A stretch of 64,000 nt of DNA from Anaeramoeba flamelloides (lineage: Eukaryota; Metamonada; Anaeramoebidae): positions 8,391,001-8,455,000 of the forward strand of contig JANTQA010000036.1 in the NCBI GenBank assembly GCA_027625915.1, given 5' to 3'. The position numbers and the translations under genes are program-made. Below, piece after piece: positions 11,499 to 23,631 of this stretch (position 1 is the stretch's first letter; the number at the start of each line of letters is the position of its first letter). The notes beneath the pieces were generated by a model. That model had not been told where the DNA came from. It did no database searches and worked only from the letters and a program-made list of their open reading frames with translations.

Positions 11499-12323
11499 AT
11501 GACTTACGAACGACAAAGAACAGGTTATTTTAACAACTCTTCTGGAAACTCTTATAGTGAAGGAAGAAGACAAGACAACAACAAATATTCACGGCCACGT
11601 TACGAAATATCTGATTTTCGAGGAGGCTCAAGGGGACAAGATTTTCGGATGGGAACAAACAACAGAGTAAGTGAGAAGGAGAGCTTTTCTTTAGAGTTAC
11701 GAGACATCCCAGATGAGATGCATGACGTAACAATTTTGGCAAGGATCGGATCACCTTTTGGGAAATTAATGAAAGTTCATTTGAATTTAAACCGAACAGC
11801 GTGGTTGAAGTATGAGGCTTATGAAGAGGTGAAACTCGCTTATAAAATTTTGCCAGACAAACTTGAGAAATTTGGTATTAGCACACATTGGCCCTATAAG
11901 CCTCAAGCCACTGAAAGATATGAAATTCGTTCAAGAGAAAGAGAAAGAGAAAGAGAAAGAGAAAGAGAAAGAGGAAAAAGGGAAGAAAGACATTCAAGAA
12001 AGTCAAGAGAAAAAAGATCTGATCGAAAGGAACGATCACATCGAAAGACAAGCAGCGAAAAAGAAAAACAAAGAGAAAGAGAGAAAGAAAAAGGAAGAGA
12101 AAGAGAAAAAGAAAAAGAAAAAGAAAAAGAAAAAGGAAGAGAAAGAGAAAAAGAAAAAGTAAGAGAAAGAGAAAAGTCTCATCACCATTCTTCCTCAAGT
12201 AGCAGAAAAAGAAATGAAAGGAAGTGGAGCGATCAAAGTGGCTCAGATTCGGAAGACTATTCACAAAAAAAAAAAAATTCAAAACCACTCAAAAATACAA
12301 ACAGTGAGGAAGAAGAACACTAA
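11499..12323 (+). CDS. RRM-like protein with arginine/glutamate/lysine-rich tail
   Basis: Single-exon, 274-residue protein. A Gly/Arg/Asn-rich N-terminus (1-60) precedes an RRM-like domain at about 63-133. It has an RNP2-like LELRDIP strand and an RNP1-like AWLKYEAYEEVKLAY region in the beta-1/beta-3 arrangement. The second half is a long run of RERE, KEKE and RS/SRK repeats of the kind found in SR-like splicing factors and other mRNA-processing proteins. It ends in an acidic EEEEH tail. The role is presumably pre-mRNA binding in the nucleus, inferred from architecture only. The ATG at 11,499 is preceded by AT-rich leader sequence. Purine-rich repeats make mirror-image open frames on both strands; these are shadows. 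The exact orthologue is not identifiable. Confidence 0.75.
   Translation: MTYERQRTGYFNNSSGNSYSEGRRQDNNKYSRPRYEISDFRGGSRGQDFRMGTNNRVSEKESFSLELRDIPDEMHDVTILARIGSPFGKLMKVHLNLNRTAWLKYEAYEEVKLAYKILPDKLEKFGISTHWPYKPQATERYEIRSRERERERERERERGKREERHSRKSREKRSDRKERSHRKTSSEKEKQREREKEKGREREKEKEKEKEKGREREKEKVREREKSHHHSSSSSRKRNERKWSDQSGSDSEDYSQKKKNSKPLKNTNSEEEEH
11935..12175 (+). repeat. purine-only low-complexity tract encoding RE/KE repeats
   Basis: GAGAAA and GAAAAA hexamers run almost without a pyrimidine through the tail of the RRM-like gene. Replication slippage would change tail length without shifting frame. Confidence 0.85.
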
Positions 12324-14034
12324 TTTATTCTGCAGATTGAAAAACGAATAACACAAAAATAAAAAAAAAATAAAAAATTTATAACTGACCACAACCCCAC
12401 ACTAAAATAAACTAAATTTGATATTTTCACTATTTGCTTTACTAATTACAAAAATTAAATTATTTTATCTTTTTTGTGAAATTATATGATCTATTTTTTC
12501 ACTTTGTTATTTATAGTATCCACTTTATTATTTATTCAAAAACTTATCTTATTTGGGGGTATTTGGTTTTAATGTTCTATTGTGGGAAATTTGTTATTTT
12601 TTTCATTCACATTGAATCAAATTGAATTGTAAAAGACAATATCGAAATTAACAACAGAAAATTGAAAAAAAATAAATAATCACACAAACCAATATGTATA
12701 TATATTAATGATTAAACTGAAATAAGAAAATTTGAATAAATATGGGGTGAGTTTGAGATTACAAATTATCTTGATAGGGTTCAATTGATTTAGTGATCAA
12801 GCCCAAAAAAAGCAAAAAGAAGAAATTATATTTTCGAATTTATCAATAGGAATAGAAAACTTAATTGTTGATCTTTTTGCACGATTTATCAAAATTAATC
12901 AATATTTTTTTTAAAAATTTCAAAGAACCAACAAAATAAAAAACCATTTTCAATTTATCAACACAACTCAAATTGTTTGAGTCGGAAATGGGATCCAATT
13001 TTTTCTTTGAACTAATATTCAGAAATTATCAAATTTATTTGTATTTATTCATCTTTTTGAATTTTATAATGAAAAAAAAAATGAATAAAAAAATGTAATT
13101 CATGTGTTCAAAAAGAAATAAATTATATTGTTATTTACCATGGAAATTTCGAAATGATTTTTTTTTATTAATGGGGAATTGGAACATTAACACTTTCATT
13201 TTTAATCAAAAAATTAAAATATTCAGACAATATTGATGAAAGAATGGTTGTATGAAAGATCATTTATTAAAAAAAATTAAATCCAAACCGATCATTATTA
13301 TTTAATACTGATCTAATAATTCTATTCTTACCTATCAGTAGTGTAATCTTAAATTTATCCTCTCATTTAACAAAATTTCAAAAAGAAAGATAGAAAAACA
13401 AAAAAGATCGAAAAAAATTAAAAATAATAATAAACCAATAAAAATGGACTTCAAGACATATTATTAAATAATAATAGTTAATACATAAACAAACCGTTTA
13501 TATTAATTGCATTGAAGAATTAAAAAGTTGTGAATTGGAAAAAAATTAAATTTCAAAACATTGATATTTTTTTTGCTATTTTTAATCATTATTTTGATTT
13601 ATTAACAAAAGGAATATATTGATTGAATTTTCAGGAGTTATTAAATTTAAAATTCCATCATTTCTAAAACAAACATCAAAAAAATAACATAATGAATCTA
13701 TTTTGATGTAAATGATCAGTGAAAATTTTTGTTTTTCATTTTTAAAAATAATAGATAGGGATTTTATTTTATTTTTTTTAATTTATTTTTTTTTGTTGGA
13801 ACTCTTTGATTCCTTAAAAATCTCTCAACAAAACTTTAAATTTCTGAAAGAGGTACTCATAACATTAAAATTGGAAGGGCTCTCATTACATTATTTTTTT
13901 GGCATTTTTGCAATAATTTTTAGATTTTTTACATTTTTTTTATTTAGTCAAGAAAAATAATAAAAATTCAGGATTTCAAAACAAAAACAATTAATTCGAA
14001 GGATGAAATTATTGATAAGGTTTTTAGATGATTA
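12324..14034. other. AT-rich intergenic DNA, nothing recognised
   Basis: No gene, RNA or convincing terminal repeat was seen. The 82-codon open frame at 13,712 encodes only a phenylalanine/leucine-rich random peptide. Confidence 0.5.
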
Positions 14035-14307
14035 AAATAGATACCAATTTTCCCACTCTTCGGAGTCGTGGAATACCAATTTATTAATCACCGTTCGTGG
14101 AATCTTATTATTAATAATCTTTCTATCGGGTTTTTACTCCTCCTGTTTCAGTCCGGGGATAATTTTTAATTTGGTCATGTAAATGATATAATATTTTTTT
14201 TACTTTAATGTTTTACTTATTTTTCTTCTTCTCCTTTTTTTTTTATTTAGTAAATTTTCTTTGATTACTCCTTTCTCACAATAAATAAATAAATAGATAC
14301 CAATTTT
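14035..14307 (+). mobile_element. SINE-like retroposon flanked by 17-bp target duplication
   Basis: The direct repeat AAATAGATACCAATTTT occurs at 14,035-14,051 and again at 14,291-14,307. Between them lie 239 bp that begin with a GC-richer, structured head. The head contains a CTC-UUCG-GAG tetraloop hairpin at about 14,056-14,066, a CACCGTTCGTGG stretch and a GTTTCAGTCCGGGG stretch. The insert ends in an (ATAA)n tail directly against the second repeat. A long variable target duplication plus a simple-repeat 3' tail is the signature of LINE-mediated target-primed insertion. The head does not match a tRNA, and I could not assign it to 5S, 7SL or a U snRNA. It may be a retroposed small RNA. Confidence 0.75.
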
Positions 14308-15385
14308 AATGTATGTTACAATCAAGTTGATTATTTGTTTGAAAATGGAAAAAAAATGTTTGAAACGAAACAAGAAAAAAGAATCCCAAAAAATAATAAA
14401 TAAAATAAAATAAAGAAGAATATTTAATAATTATTTGAAGAAATTTCAAGAATGTGAAATTTTCACCTGGATATTATACTCAATTTATATAAATAATAAA
14501 TTAATAAGTAGTGATATTCTTTCTTCTATTTTTTTTTTTTTTTGGTTTTATCTATTTTAAAAAAAATTTCTTTTGAATCTAACAATTGTCAACTTTCATG
14601 AAACCAAAATTCAAAAAAAGGTAGTTATTAATCATTGTATCACCTACTATTTTTATTTTTCTCCTCTCTTAATTTAACTTTGAAAAAATTGTTGAAAATA
14701 AATCATTTTACAAATAATAATGAAATATTGAGATAAAAGAACATTTGAAATCTATTATTGAAATAAAATTGTTGATGGTTAAATTCAATCCACGATTTTG
14801 TTTCTTTTATAACTAAAAAAATTAAAATTAAAAGTAATCTCCTCTTTTCTTTTAACTTATCTTTTGAGTCCACCTCTTTTTATTTTCTAAATAGTATTAC
14901 TTTAGCATAGCCACCTTTAATCATTTTTTTTTAAAAAATAAAGCTTATATATTCATTTTCACTCTTTTAATAATTTTGAACTTATTTTTCTTTTCTGTAT
15001 ATAATAAAAAAGAGAAAATCAATTCAAAACTTGATAAAATATAATTTTGATCCATAATTTGTTCTATTTTTAATATTTGAAAAGTAGTTTTTTAAACTAA
15101 ACCCCATTTCAATAATTAATTCTAACCTCTAATAAAAAATTCAAAAAAAAAAAAAAATCATTCTTTTATTCTGGAAGAATAACTAATTATTAAAGCATAT
15201 TTATCATTCAGTTTTGAATTATTACAGGTAAAAAAGTATGGTATTTTTAAAAGTAAAAAAATATAAATCACAACCGAAAATCAAAGTTATCAGAATTTTT
15301 GAAATCAACATTACAAATTTTATAGTAACTTAGTTCCCCTTCAAAAAAGTATACATAAAGATTTTTTACTTTATTATATAATGCA
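14308..15385. other. AT-rich intergenic DNA
   Basis: Nothing recognisable on either strand. Confidence 0.4.
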
Positions 15386-15572
15386 AGTTCCACTTTTAAA
15401 GCAAAAAAGTTTAATACAATTTAAGACAGAAAAAAATCCCTAATTAACACACAAAATACTGAATTTTTTTTTTTTTCAAATTATTTTACTAATATCTAGG
15501 GTTTGTGTCTTAATTTGGATTTTTTTATGTTACTTAATTTCAGTTCATATTTTGTGTGTTAATAGTGGAACT
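15386..15572. mobile_element. 187-bp MITE, AGTTCCAC family
   Basis: It begins AGTTCCACTTTTAAAG and ends ATAGTGGAACT. The inverted repeat extends inwards through ACACACAAAATA on the left and TATTTTGTGTGT on the right, so the whole element can fold. It is the same size class as 58,075-58,258. It has no coding capacity. Confidence 0.75.
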
Positions 15573-17677
15573 AATAGTAGTACTTTAAAATACATTAAAT
15601 GCTCTCAATTCCTTTACTATATTTTTTTTTCAACTTCAATTTCCATTTAAAAAACTCAAAAAAAATAGTACTTTTCTTTTTAACAATAAAAAATTATTTT
15701 TTTGTTAAAATAAAAATACCGTCTAAGAGTATTGGCTCTTTTCAAATTTATTTGTCACATCAACTATTTCTCAAAATCTCCATCAATTGTTATAAATTCA
15801 ATCTTGATATAATGGAGAACAGTCAAATAAACAATATATTATTTTTTTCAATTTTCTGGTTTAAAAAAAAAACAAAATCAGTTTTTTTTGTATTTAATTT
15901 TAATAGAATACAACTTTACAAATAATTACAAAATATTGATATTTTAAATTAGTTTTATTGTAATCCAGTTACCATACTATTCGTAATTAAAAATGAATAT
16001 CCCAATCACTTTAAATTACAAATGTTAATCAAAAAAAAAATAATAAATAAAACCACATTCAATAATTTTACAGTTTAATACTTATGAAAAGGAGAATTAA
16101 AAAAATATTTTCAAATTTGACTTTCTTGAAAATAATCTATATTTTTTTAACATTAAATCCCAATCCAAGAATTGAAAATTCTAGATATTTATTTCAAAGT
16201 TCAATCAGGTTATGAAAAAATTTTCTTCAAAAAATTCAATTTTCATAATATTTAGAAAAAATTTTCTAGTAATATGAGAAAGTATGAAGTTTTTTTTAAA
16301 AAATTTTTTTATAAAATATAAATGTAATATTTTTGGTTTCAGAGGAGTTACTTTTTATAAATTATTGATATAATAATTAAATAATTAAGCTGTTAACCAA
16401 TTTTGAAATGAGTTATTGTAAGGAAATATTTCTGGTTAAAAAAAATAATTTATTTTCAATTTCAAATCAACACTATTCTTGTTTATGATGATTTCACAGT
16501 CTATTATTTTTTAAATGCATTTTCACTAATTTTGAATTCGTAAAACATTAAAGTGGCTGAATTTACCCTCAGGTAATAAAAATTACTAAATTATCAAAAT
16601 TATAAACTATATTTTACTTTTCAAAAAAATAATACAAATATTTTATCTCTATTCTACATTTAAGGAAAAAGTTTAGTCAGACCTTATATTTTTTTGCTTA
16701 AATTTGATTTCAAAGTATTTTAACTTGTTTTTAAAAATGAAAATCTAAAATTTCTTTTGAAGGTCTAGTAATCATCAAAAAAAAATCAAAATTTCGATTG
16801 AATTATCATTCCTATATATTTTAGAACATTAGGAAATTTAAATATGAAGTAAAAATATGATAAATTTTATACCAAACAAACTCTAAATCTATTTTCACAA
16901 AAAGATTATTGTTTTTGACAATTCTGATACATTCTTCCGATTTTTTGTAAAGTTTCAAGTTTAAATAATTTACTAATTATTTCAAAAAAAATCTTTTCTC
17001 GAAAGAAGAAAGAAAACATATGGGAGGTGTAAGTAATTTCCTAAAATATACCTTAATAATAAAAAAAAAATAATTTTTCAAATAACTTGTAATTAAAAAT
17101 ATTCTCATTGTTTAAAAAAAAAAAGTACAAAACTATATAAAACTTGAAAACAATTAATTATCTTTATTTAATTTCAGATTTCATATCATTTTTTTAGATT
17201 CTTTTGAATAAAAAAATATGAAAATAAGTATCATATATGATCAAAATAAAAATTATTTACAAAATATTGTTTTAAAAAAAGATTAACAATTCTTAATTAA
17301 CAACTAAATAAATAGTTTTTTTAAATTTAATGATTTCATGTTAATAATTTATATCACAATCTGATTTATTTCAATGGGCTAGTAATTACCTAAAGATTAG
17401 AATTCTAGAACCGTTTTAATTTTATTTCTAAAATTTACAACGATTTTCAAATAAAAAAAACCAAGACCAAGTAATCTAGCCATATTACCAAATCTTGTAC
17501 ACATATCAAATAAAAGAATTAAAATAAAGCACGAAAAAAAAAACAATTTCGTGCAAAAAAAAAGTTGACAATAGATTAAACAATTTATTTGTTGATCAAT
17601 TACCAAAAATAATCAAAAAAAATTTTTTTTTTACCTTATATTACATAATTATGACTCAAAAATAATATAAAATATTT
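15573..17677. other. AT-rich intergenic DNA
   Basis: No gene or RNA recognised. Open frames at 15,599-15,925 and 17,397-17,606 are rich in F, I, K, N and L as expected by chance and have no domain. Confidence 0.45.
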
Positions 17678-18373
17678 TTCAGTCAAAGGTGCCCAGTTGT
17701 AATGGATGTAATACATGTGTTGAAAGGATTTGCATCGATATTAGAAGAAAAAAATTTTATTTGGTAAATTTTCAAAATTGAAATCATTTTTTCATATTTT
17801 TACACATTTTTTGTTTTTTTTTTTCTGATTTTATTTTTATAGGTAATTCATTTGAAAAAATTTTTTTTTATTGCAAGATCAATAGTCACTTGGTAAAAAT
17901 GTGTCATTATAAGGTTATTGAAACTGTGGAAATGATTGTTGAGTAATCATATTGATTTCTATTGGAATCTTATTCAATCTTTGATCCTGATATTTGATTA
18001 ATAAATGAGAAAAAAATTCACTTCTTTTTCATTTCCTTTTTCAAATAGAGACCACGAATACCAACTACACTTCTTTTGGGGACTTGGTTTCTCAAAGAAA
18101 AGAATAGAAAATGGAAGTGAAAATTTTTTCCTATTTATTTTTCAAATAAAGTTGTAGGTCAAAACCAGCATTGTTGTTTTTCTCAATGGGTACGTAAGAA
18201 TTTGAGTTTTTCAATTTTTTAACAAAATTTATTGATTAATTAGTTTTCTTTCAGACTAATATCAACAATTCTTTGATGTTTATATTATTCTTCTTATTTT
18301 TTATTAGTTCTTCAAAGGTCAATTATATAAAATAATTGATATTTGAAAAAAATGTTGGGACCCATGGCTGAAA
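17678..18373 (+). mobile_element. ~0.7-kb TIR element, TTTCAGTCAAAG family, most complete copy
   Basis: The left end TTTCAGTCAAAGGTGCCCA pairs with the right end, which reads TTTCAGCCATGGGTCCCA inwards. The interior is shared with 23,632-24,754 and with the fragment at 3,440-3,842, for example the GAGACCAC stretch near 18,048 and TCTTTGATCCTGATATTTGA at 17,977. It carries no protein frame. It is followed by a (TA)n run at 18,379-18,401, a possible TA-rich target. Confidence 0.75.
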
Positions 18374-18378
18374 CAAAG

Positions 18379-18401
18379 TATATATATATATATATATATA
18401 T
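18379..18401. repeat. (TA)n microsatellite
   Basis: TA dinucleotide run directly abutting the right end of the TIR element. Confidence 0.9.
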
Positions 18402-18779
18402 AAATATAAAAAGATATCTATTTTATTTGGTAATATGATTTGGGATAAAAAGAAACAAGATTTAAATTAACAAAAAAATAAAATAAATAAATATAATCAA
18501 ATAACTAATTGTAATTAGAGTATTACTTTCCTAATATTTCAGATAATTGTAAAAAATCTTAATTGATTGATCATTTAAAACTTCAACCAATTTACTGAAT
18601 TATTAGAAAATAAAATAAAAAGATCAATTTTTTTCTGATACTCAATAGTTAAATATTTGATTTATTTATCTTGAATTCTTAAAATAAGATTAAATATTAC
18701 AGATTTTATTAATGGTTATAACTCTCAGAAATTACTTACAGTGAGATTTCATAAACTTAGAAATGATCTAGAAATTTTT

Positions 18780-19502
18780 CAATTTCTACACTACAAGGAA
18801 AATTTAAACACCAAAAATTAAAGTTAGCCAAAACTGTACATTGGATTTCAGTTATACTTCTTTTATAAATTATTTTTTCAAAGTTATCATAATTTTATGT
18901 AAATAAAAAAAGGATAGCTATTAAACTCATGAAAAACCGAATACTCCCCCTTTTTCAAAATTACCTGACTTTTGAAAAAAAAACACCCATTTTTGGGATA
19001 TTTTTTTAATGAAAAAAGTTGAACTGAATTAATTTTTGATTGATCATTAAGATTGAAAGTTGAATATATGTTAAAGCAATTTGCAGAAAACAATTGGGAA
19101 TGTATATAAAAACTCAAACATGAAAAAAAAATAAAAAGATAAAAAATAATCCAAAAACAGAAAAAAAAACAAAATTTCAATTTAATTTAGCGATATCTTT
19201 TGATTGAAATATTTTGTGATATTTTAAAATTGAAAAATATGTTTCAATTTAGACTATTAAAAAAATACTTGAAAATTATCTCTCTACTAAGTCAATTAAA
19301 AAATTCAAAAATTTTACAATTAAAAATGTTAAAAATATTAAGAAAAATTTCATTTTTTTTTCCATTCCTATTAATATCTATTAAAGTGATAAACCTTTTT
19401 GAAAATTGTTATGTATAATAATTTTTATTATAGGAGTGTATTTCAAAAATCCAAAATTTTGAGATTTTTTTTTGAAATAATTTTCCTTGTCTTGTTGTAT
19501 AT
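18780..19502 (-). repeat. dispersed repeat block I, copy 2
   Basis: Inverted relative to 2,470-3,430 and strongly similar along its length, but without the 222-bp MITE. Similarity runs up to about 19,502, about 370 bp upstream of the PDI-like gene. Confidence 0.75.
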
Positions 19503-19874
19503 CCAAAAATTTTCGACTAAAAGCAACTGGATCTTTTGACTGAAAATTTAATTAGGAAAAATGTGATCTTCTAAAATGGATATTTCATTTATTTTAAAGT
19601 TGGTAAAGGACTTTTTAAACCATTTTAATTGGATCTTATATAAAAAAGTGCTATATCACCTTTGGAGATTTAAAATAAAAAAGGGTTATAATACAAGAAG
19701 TTCAATAGTAACTTTTGTTAAAGCTACACACTAACAAAAATCTCATACTTTTACAAACCTTTCAAAGACTTGACTACACTATTTCAAGGGGAGAAGCTAC
19801 TGAAATTCCTGAGATTCTTCGAAGTAAACTAAAAGTTAATTATTTTCATTTTTTTCCAATCACATTATTATCAG

Positions 19875-21143
19875 ATGCAAAATTCACAAGCAATACTTTT
19901 AATATTGTTGACAATCTTTGTAGTGAACAAATGTACAGTAATCGAATTAAGAACTGATAATTACGAACCAGAGGTGATCTTGAACAAGAAATCTGATTGG
20001 TTAATCAAATATTATGCAAGCTGGTGTCCTCATTGTATCAGAATGAAGAAAGCATTTGAAAGTGCGTCTAATTCACAAGAAGGGCTAGTGAGATATGGAG
20101 GAGTCAATTGCCCGTCTGAGGATAGTATCTGCAAAGACGAAGGTGTTGGGGGTTATCCAAAGATCAGGTTCAGATCACAAAAGGGCTTTTGGGTTCAATA
20201 TCGTGGGAATCGTTCCGAGTCAAGCTTTGTTGAGTTTACAAATCAATTTAGGCACAGATCATATAACAAAATAACTGAAACAAAATTGATGAGTCTGTAT
20301 TCTCATTATTGGATCTCTTTTATAATTTATGTACCATCCAAAACAAGTAATTCCAAAAACAAGAAAATTGAAGGCCACCTGCAAAAATTGAGTGACAAAG
20401 GCCCAGACCAATACACCTTCATCCATTTGGATTCTGCTCTCTTAAACCCAGCAAGTAACCCTTTTGATAAAAAAATTGAATTATTACTCCAGGATGAGAG
20501 CAACAACGATCTTCCAATGTTAGTTTCCTTTCAGTTGGGAAGTTTAGAATTATACAGTGGACCTTTTGACGATCTAACAATCCTAGATGATTGGATCAAA
20601 AGAAAATCGGTTCAAAAAATTCAAAACTTTAATTATTTAGATCCACTGAAACTAAAACAACAAAAGAAATTTGCAGTCGTGTCAGTCATTAATTTAAAAG
20701 ATGACTCAACGATTAGTCTTCGATCTGATATGATGAAAGTCGAAGCAAAAAATAAGGAAAAGTTCAAAAATTTTGTTTTCTCTTGGGTTGATATTAGCCG
20801 AAAGAATAATAAACGTGATTTTGAAAACAAGTATCGTATTATGAAAGCAAATATACCGGCTTTGGTTGTTATTGACTTTGAAAAGGATATCTTTTGGAAT
20901 TTGAATGAAATAATAAATGGCAAAAACAGCAATAATACTGATATTGAAACTTTTTTGTCCAAAATTGATACAAATAAAATGGAAGAACCCAAAATTAATC
21001 AAACAATCCAGAAGGTTCATTTCCTTTCAGATACTTGGTTTTGGTTTTTAATATTGGTTGTTGTAATTGGTTATTTATATTTAAAATTTGTAAGGCCAAT
21101 CGTTAAAAAACAAAGAAGAAGAAATGAAATTCATTTCCTATAA
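19875..21143 (+). CDS. membrane-anchored protein disulfide isomerase-like protein
   Basis: 422-residue protein. A hydrophobic signal peptide (about 1-20) leads into a thioredoxin domain with YYASWCPHCIRMK; the active-site CPHC is at 51-54. The domain continues through VNCPSEDSICKDEGVGGYPKIRF, where the conserved cis-proline position is GGYP. The middle (about 130-370) is diverged and probably holds inactive thioredoxin-like folds, as in TMX- or ERp-type proteins. A single transmembrane helix at about 387-406 is followed by a basic cytosolic tail, KKQRRRNEIHFL. It would act in the ER lumen, forming or rearranging disulfides, anchored as a type I membrane protein. No KDEL is needed with such an anchor. 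Single exon; the ATG gives the signal peptide, so the start is well supported. The exact PDI subfamily is not resolved. Confidence 0.88.
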   Translation: MQNSQAILLILLTIFVVNKCTVIELRTDNYEPEVILNKKSDWLIKYYASWCPHCIRMKKAFESASNSQEGLVRYGGVNCPSEDSICKDEGVGGYPKIRFRSQKGFWVQYRGNRSESSFVEFTNQFRHRSYNKITETKLMSLYSHYWISFIIYVPSKTSNSKNKKIEGHLQKLSDKGPDQYTFIHLDSALLNPASNPFDKKIELLLQDESNNDLPMLVSFQLGSLELYSGPFDDLTILDDWIKRKSVQKIQNFNYLDPLKLKQQKKFAVVSVINLKDDSTISLRSDMMKVEAKNKEKFKNFVFSWVDISRKNNKRDFENKYRIMKANIPALVVIDFEKDIFWNLNEIINGKNSNNTDIETFLSKIDTNKMEEPKINQTIQKVHFLSDTWFWFLILVVVIGYLYLKFVRPIVKKQRRRNEIHFL

Positions 21144-21313
21144 TATATTGCTGAAATAAAAATCAACAATATTATGTATTAATCCCTTTTCCATTTTGCT
21201 CTCTCTCTCTCTTTTTTTTTAATGAGTTATATTTATTTTTTTTTCTATTTAATTCCTATGTCCTTGAGTGTATGTAAATTAGGAGGTTTTTGGAAAAAAA
21301 GTATATATATATA

Positions 21314-21898
21314 AGCTATTTCCAAGAAAGTGGGGCAAATTTATTTTAAAATATATCTTTTAAACTCAATCTTCAAACAAATATTTAAATATTCAAAATC
21401 ATTAATTGCCATTTATTGGTTCTTGATAATAATTCAATTTGTTTTTTAATACAGTATTACACAAATATAGGTTATTAAATTTTATGATCTTGATTTTATC
21501 TGATATTTTTTAGGTGTGAAAATTGGTCTTTATTATTTTCTTTTTGGATGAAAAAATCATTTTCAGAACTTGTTTAATCTCAACAAATTTACAAATAGAA
21601 TTGAAACCATAATACTTCTTTTTATTATTTTGAAAAAACCCTTTGTACCCTTTCCATATTTCCAGTTTTTTATTGAAATTGTTCGTACATTGATTTCGCC
21701 AAAAATAGTGCTATTTTTTTTTTCATTTTTTGGAAATATTTCATCGAATATATTTTGAAATGAATACCTTGTCTATTTATCCAATCAGTATTAATATTAA
21801 ACTTAATTTGGTATCGTCAATTAACGAATACTTTACGAACAAAGATGATTTTTTATGAAATGTAAAAAAAAAAATGCCCCACTTTTTTGGAAATATCT
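21314..21898. mobile_element. 585-bp TA-flanked TIR element
   Basis: The left end AGCTATTTCCAAGAAAGTGG and the right end, read inwards, AGATATTTCCAAAAAAGTGG form terminal inverted repeats running through a shared GGGGCA. TA flanks both sides within TATATA tracts (21,303-21,313 and 21,899-21,912). It lies 170 bp downstream of the PDI-like stop codon. The AG-starting ends with TTCC recall the elements at 39,255 and 49,169, suggesting related Tc1/mariner-type families. The 62-codon open frame inside has no recognisable transposase. Confidence 0.75.
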
Positions 21899-23631
21899 TA
21901 TATATATATATATTATTAAAAAGATAAAAGCGATTTTAAAAAGAAATTTGACCAATACAAAACTCAAGTAAAAGGTATTACATGACCTTGTTTTCCCATT
22001 TATCCATTCTATAAAAAAAACTTATTTGGAAGGAATTTTTTGTTTTTTGTAAGGTAATTAAAAAAAAAAATATTTTTGCTCGATCAATTTTTTTTTAAAA
22101 TTGGGTTGTTATTCAAAATAATCCTTTAGCATTTTCAATTTTATAGATTTAAAGTTGAATTTTCAACTAATTTAAACCAATAAATGAATTTAAATTGTTT
22201 TTTTTGTTGAAATATAAAAAGTGCGAAATTCTACTTTTTTTAAAAAATGGAAATACATTGTTGAGTGAAAAGACCATCAGGATATTATGTAAACTCATTT
22301 TTTTTTTTTTTTTTTGTAAAACCAGTTCAACTTGTTTTTTTGATGAATAATTTACAAATACAATAACCATATTTTTTTTTTCAATAAGATAAAATGATAA
22401 ACAATTCCAAACAAGTAAAAATTTAATTATTTACAGTTTAGGATGTCGAAAATAGGAAAATTGATTTTCAGTTCAAATATTATATCATCAAATGTTCATA
22501 TATTAAACTTCTACCCCTAATAAATTATATTTTTTTATAACATCTATATAACACTTTTATAACAAAATTTACTTTTTACATAATGAATTTTTTCAATATT
22601 TTTTTAAGAACATATTCTTTTAACAGACTTATAAAACTTTATAACACATTGTAGACCAATATTTATGTTATAAAAGATATTATTATAAAATTTTATAACA
22701 TTTCAAACGTTTATAACACCTTTACAACACGTTTATAAAATATTAATAAAAACTTTTTTTTATTATGGATTATAAAAGAAAAATTCTCAAAAAATAAAAT
22801 TTAATTAAAAATACTATTCTCATTTATTTGGATCAAATTAATTTAAATGAAAAGAAAAAAAGTACTATTTTTTTTTTTTTGAACCTAATATTTTAAGTAG
22901 TTTTTGTTTGATAAATAGTATATTTTTTTCAATATTTTTAAACAATAAAACAACAAAAAAATCGATTTTCATTACTTTGAAGAAACTTTTTTTCAATGTA
23001 TATAAACCGTAATTCAAATTTTTTAAATCACCAAAATTCAATTTCTAAAAAAAAAAAATTTATTTAATCAATTCTCGAAGAATTACAAAATTATAATCAT
23101 TCAATAATTGAAATGCTAACAATTGTTTATAAATTACAAAACTCACAAAACAAAAAAAATAAATAATTTCCAATACTGATAAATTATCGGTGTGTTAAAA
23201 ATTTTAGAGTAGGGTAAAATAAGAAAAATACAGTGTAAAGTAAATTTGTAAAAAATCTATTATAATTATTGATCAATCAAATCGTTAGATATTATCAACT
23301 AATTTTATTTGAGTTCTTCTATTTTGTACAACTCAACTTTGAAAAATATCAATCATTTGAAAAAAATTTTGATCAAACGAAAAAAGTTACATAATTCAAA
23401 AAATAAAATGAAAAACAAAAAAATAAAAGATGAAAAAATCATTTTCATATTTTTACAAAAATCAAAATTATTTCCCATTTGAATGAATTGTATTATTATG
23501 ATTGTTTGGAACGTTTTAACTGTGTGGAATTTTGAATTTTAATTTATTACTAATTTAAAGATGGGCAAGAACAATCTTGTTTAGATATATATAAAAAAAA
23601 ATCAACAAGAATTATCAACCATTTTCCAGTC
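21899..23631. other. AT-rich intergenic DNA with a TTATAACA motif cluster
   Basis: No gene. Between 22,530 and 22,740 the string TTATAACA or close variants recurs about eight to ten times at irregular spacing. The remainder shows nothing. Confidence 0.4.

Noticed and set aside
11878-12288. 136-codon minus-strand open frame (FLFLFLF...)
   Set aside because: Exact antisense of the purine-rich RE/KE tail of the RRM-like gene; low-complexity shadow.
14052-14160. GC-rich head as an active U-type snRNA or tRNA gene
   Set aside because: No cloverleaf, no convincing Sm-site context and no match to U1, U2, U4, U5 or U6 that I can recall; retroposon hallmarks explain it better.
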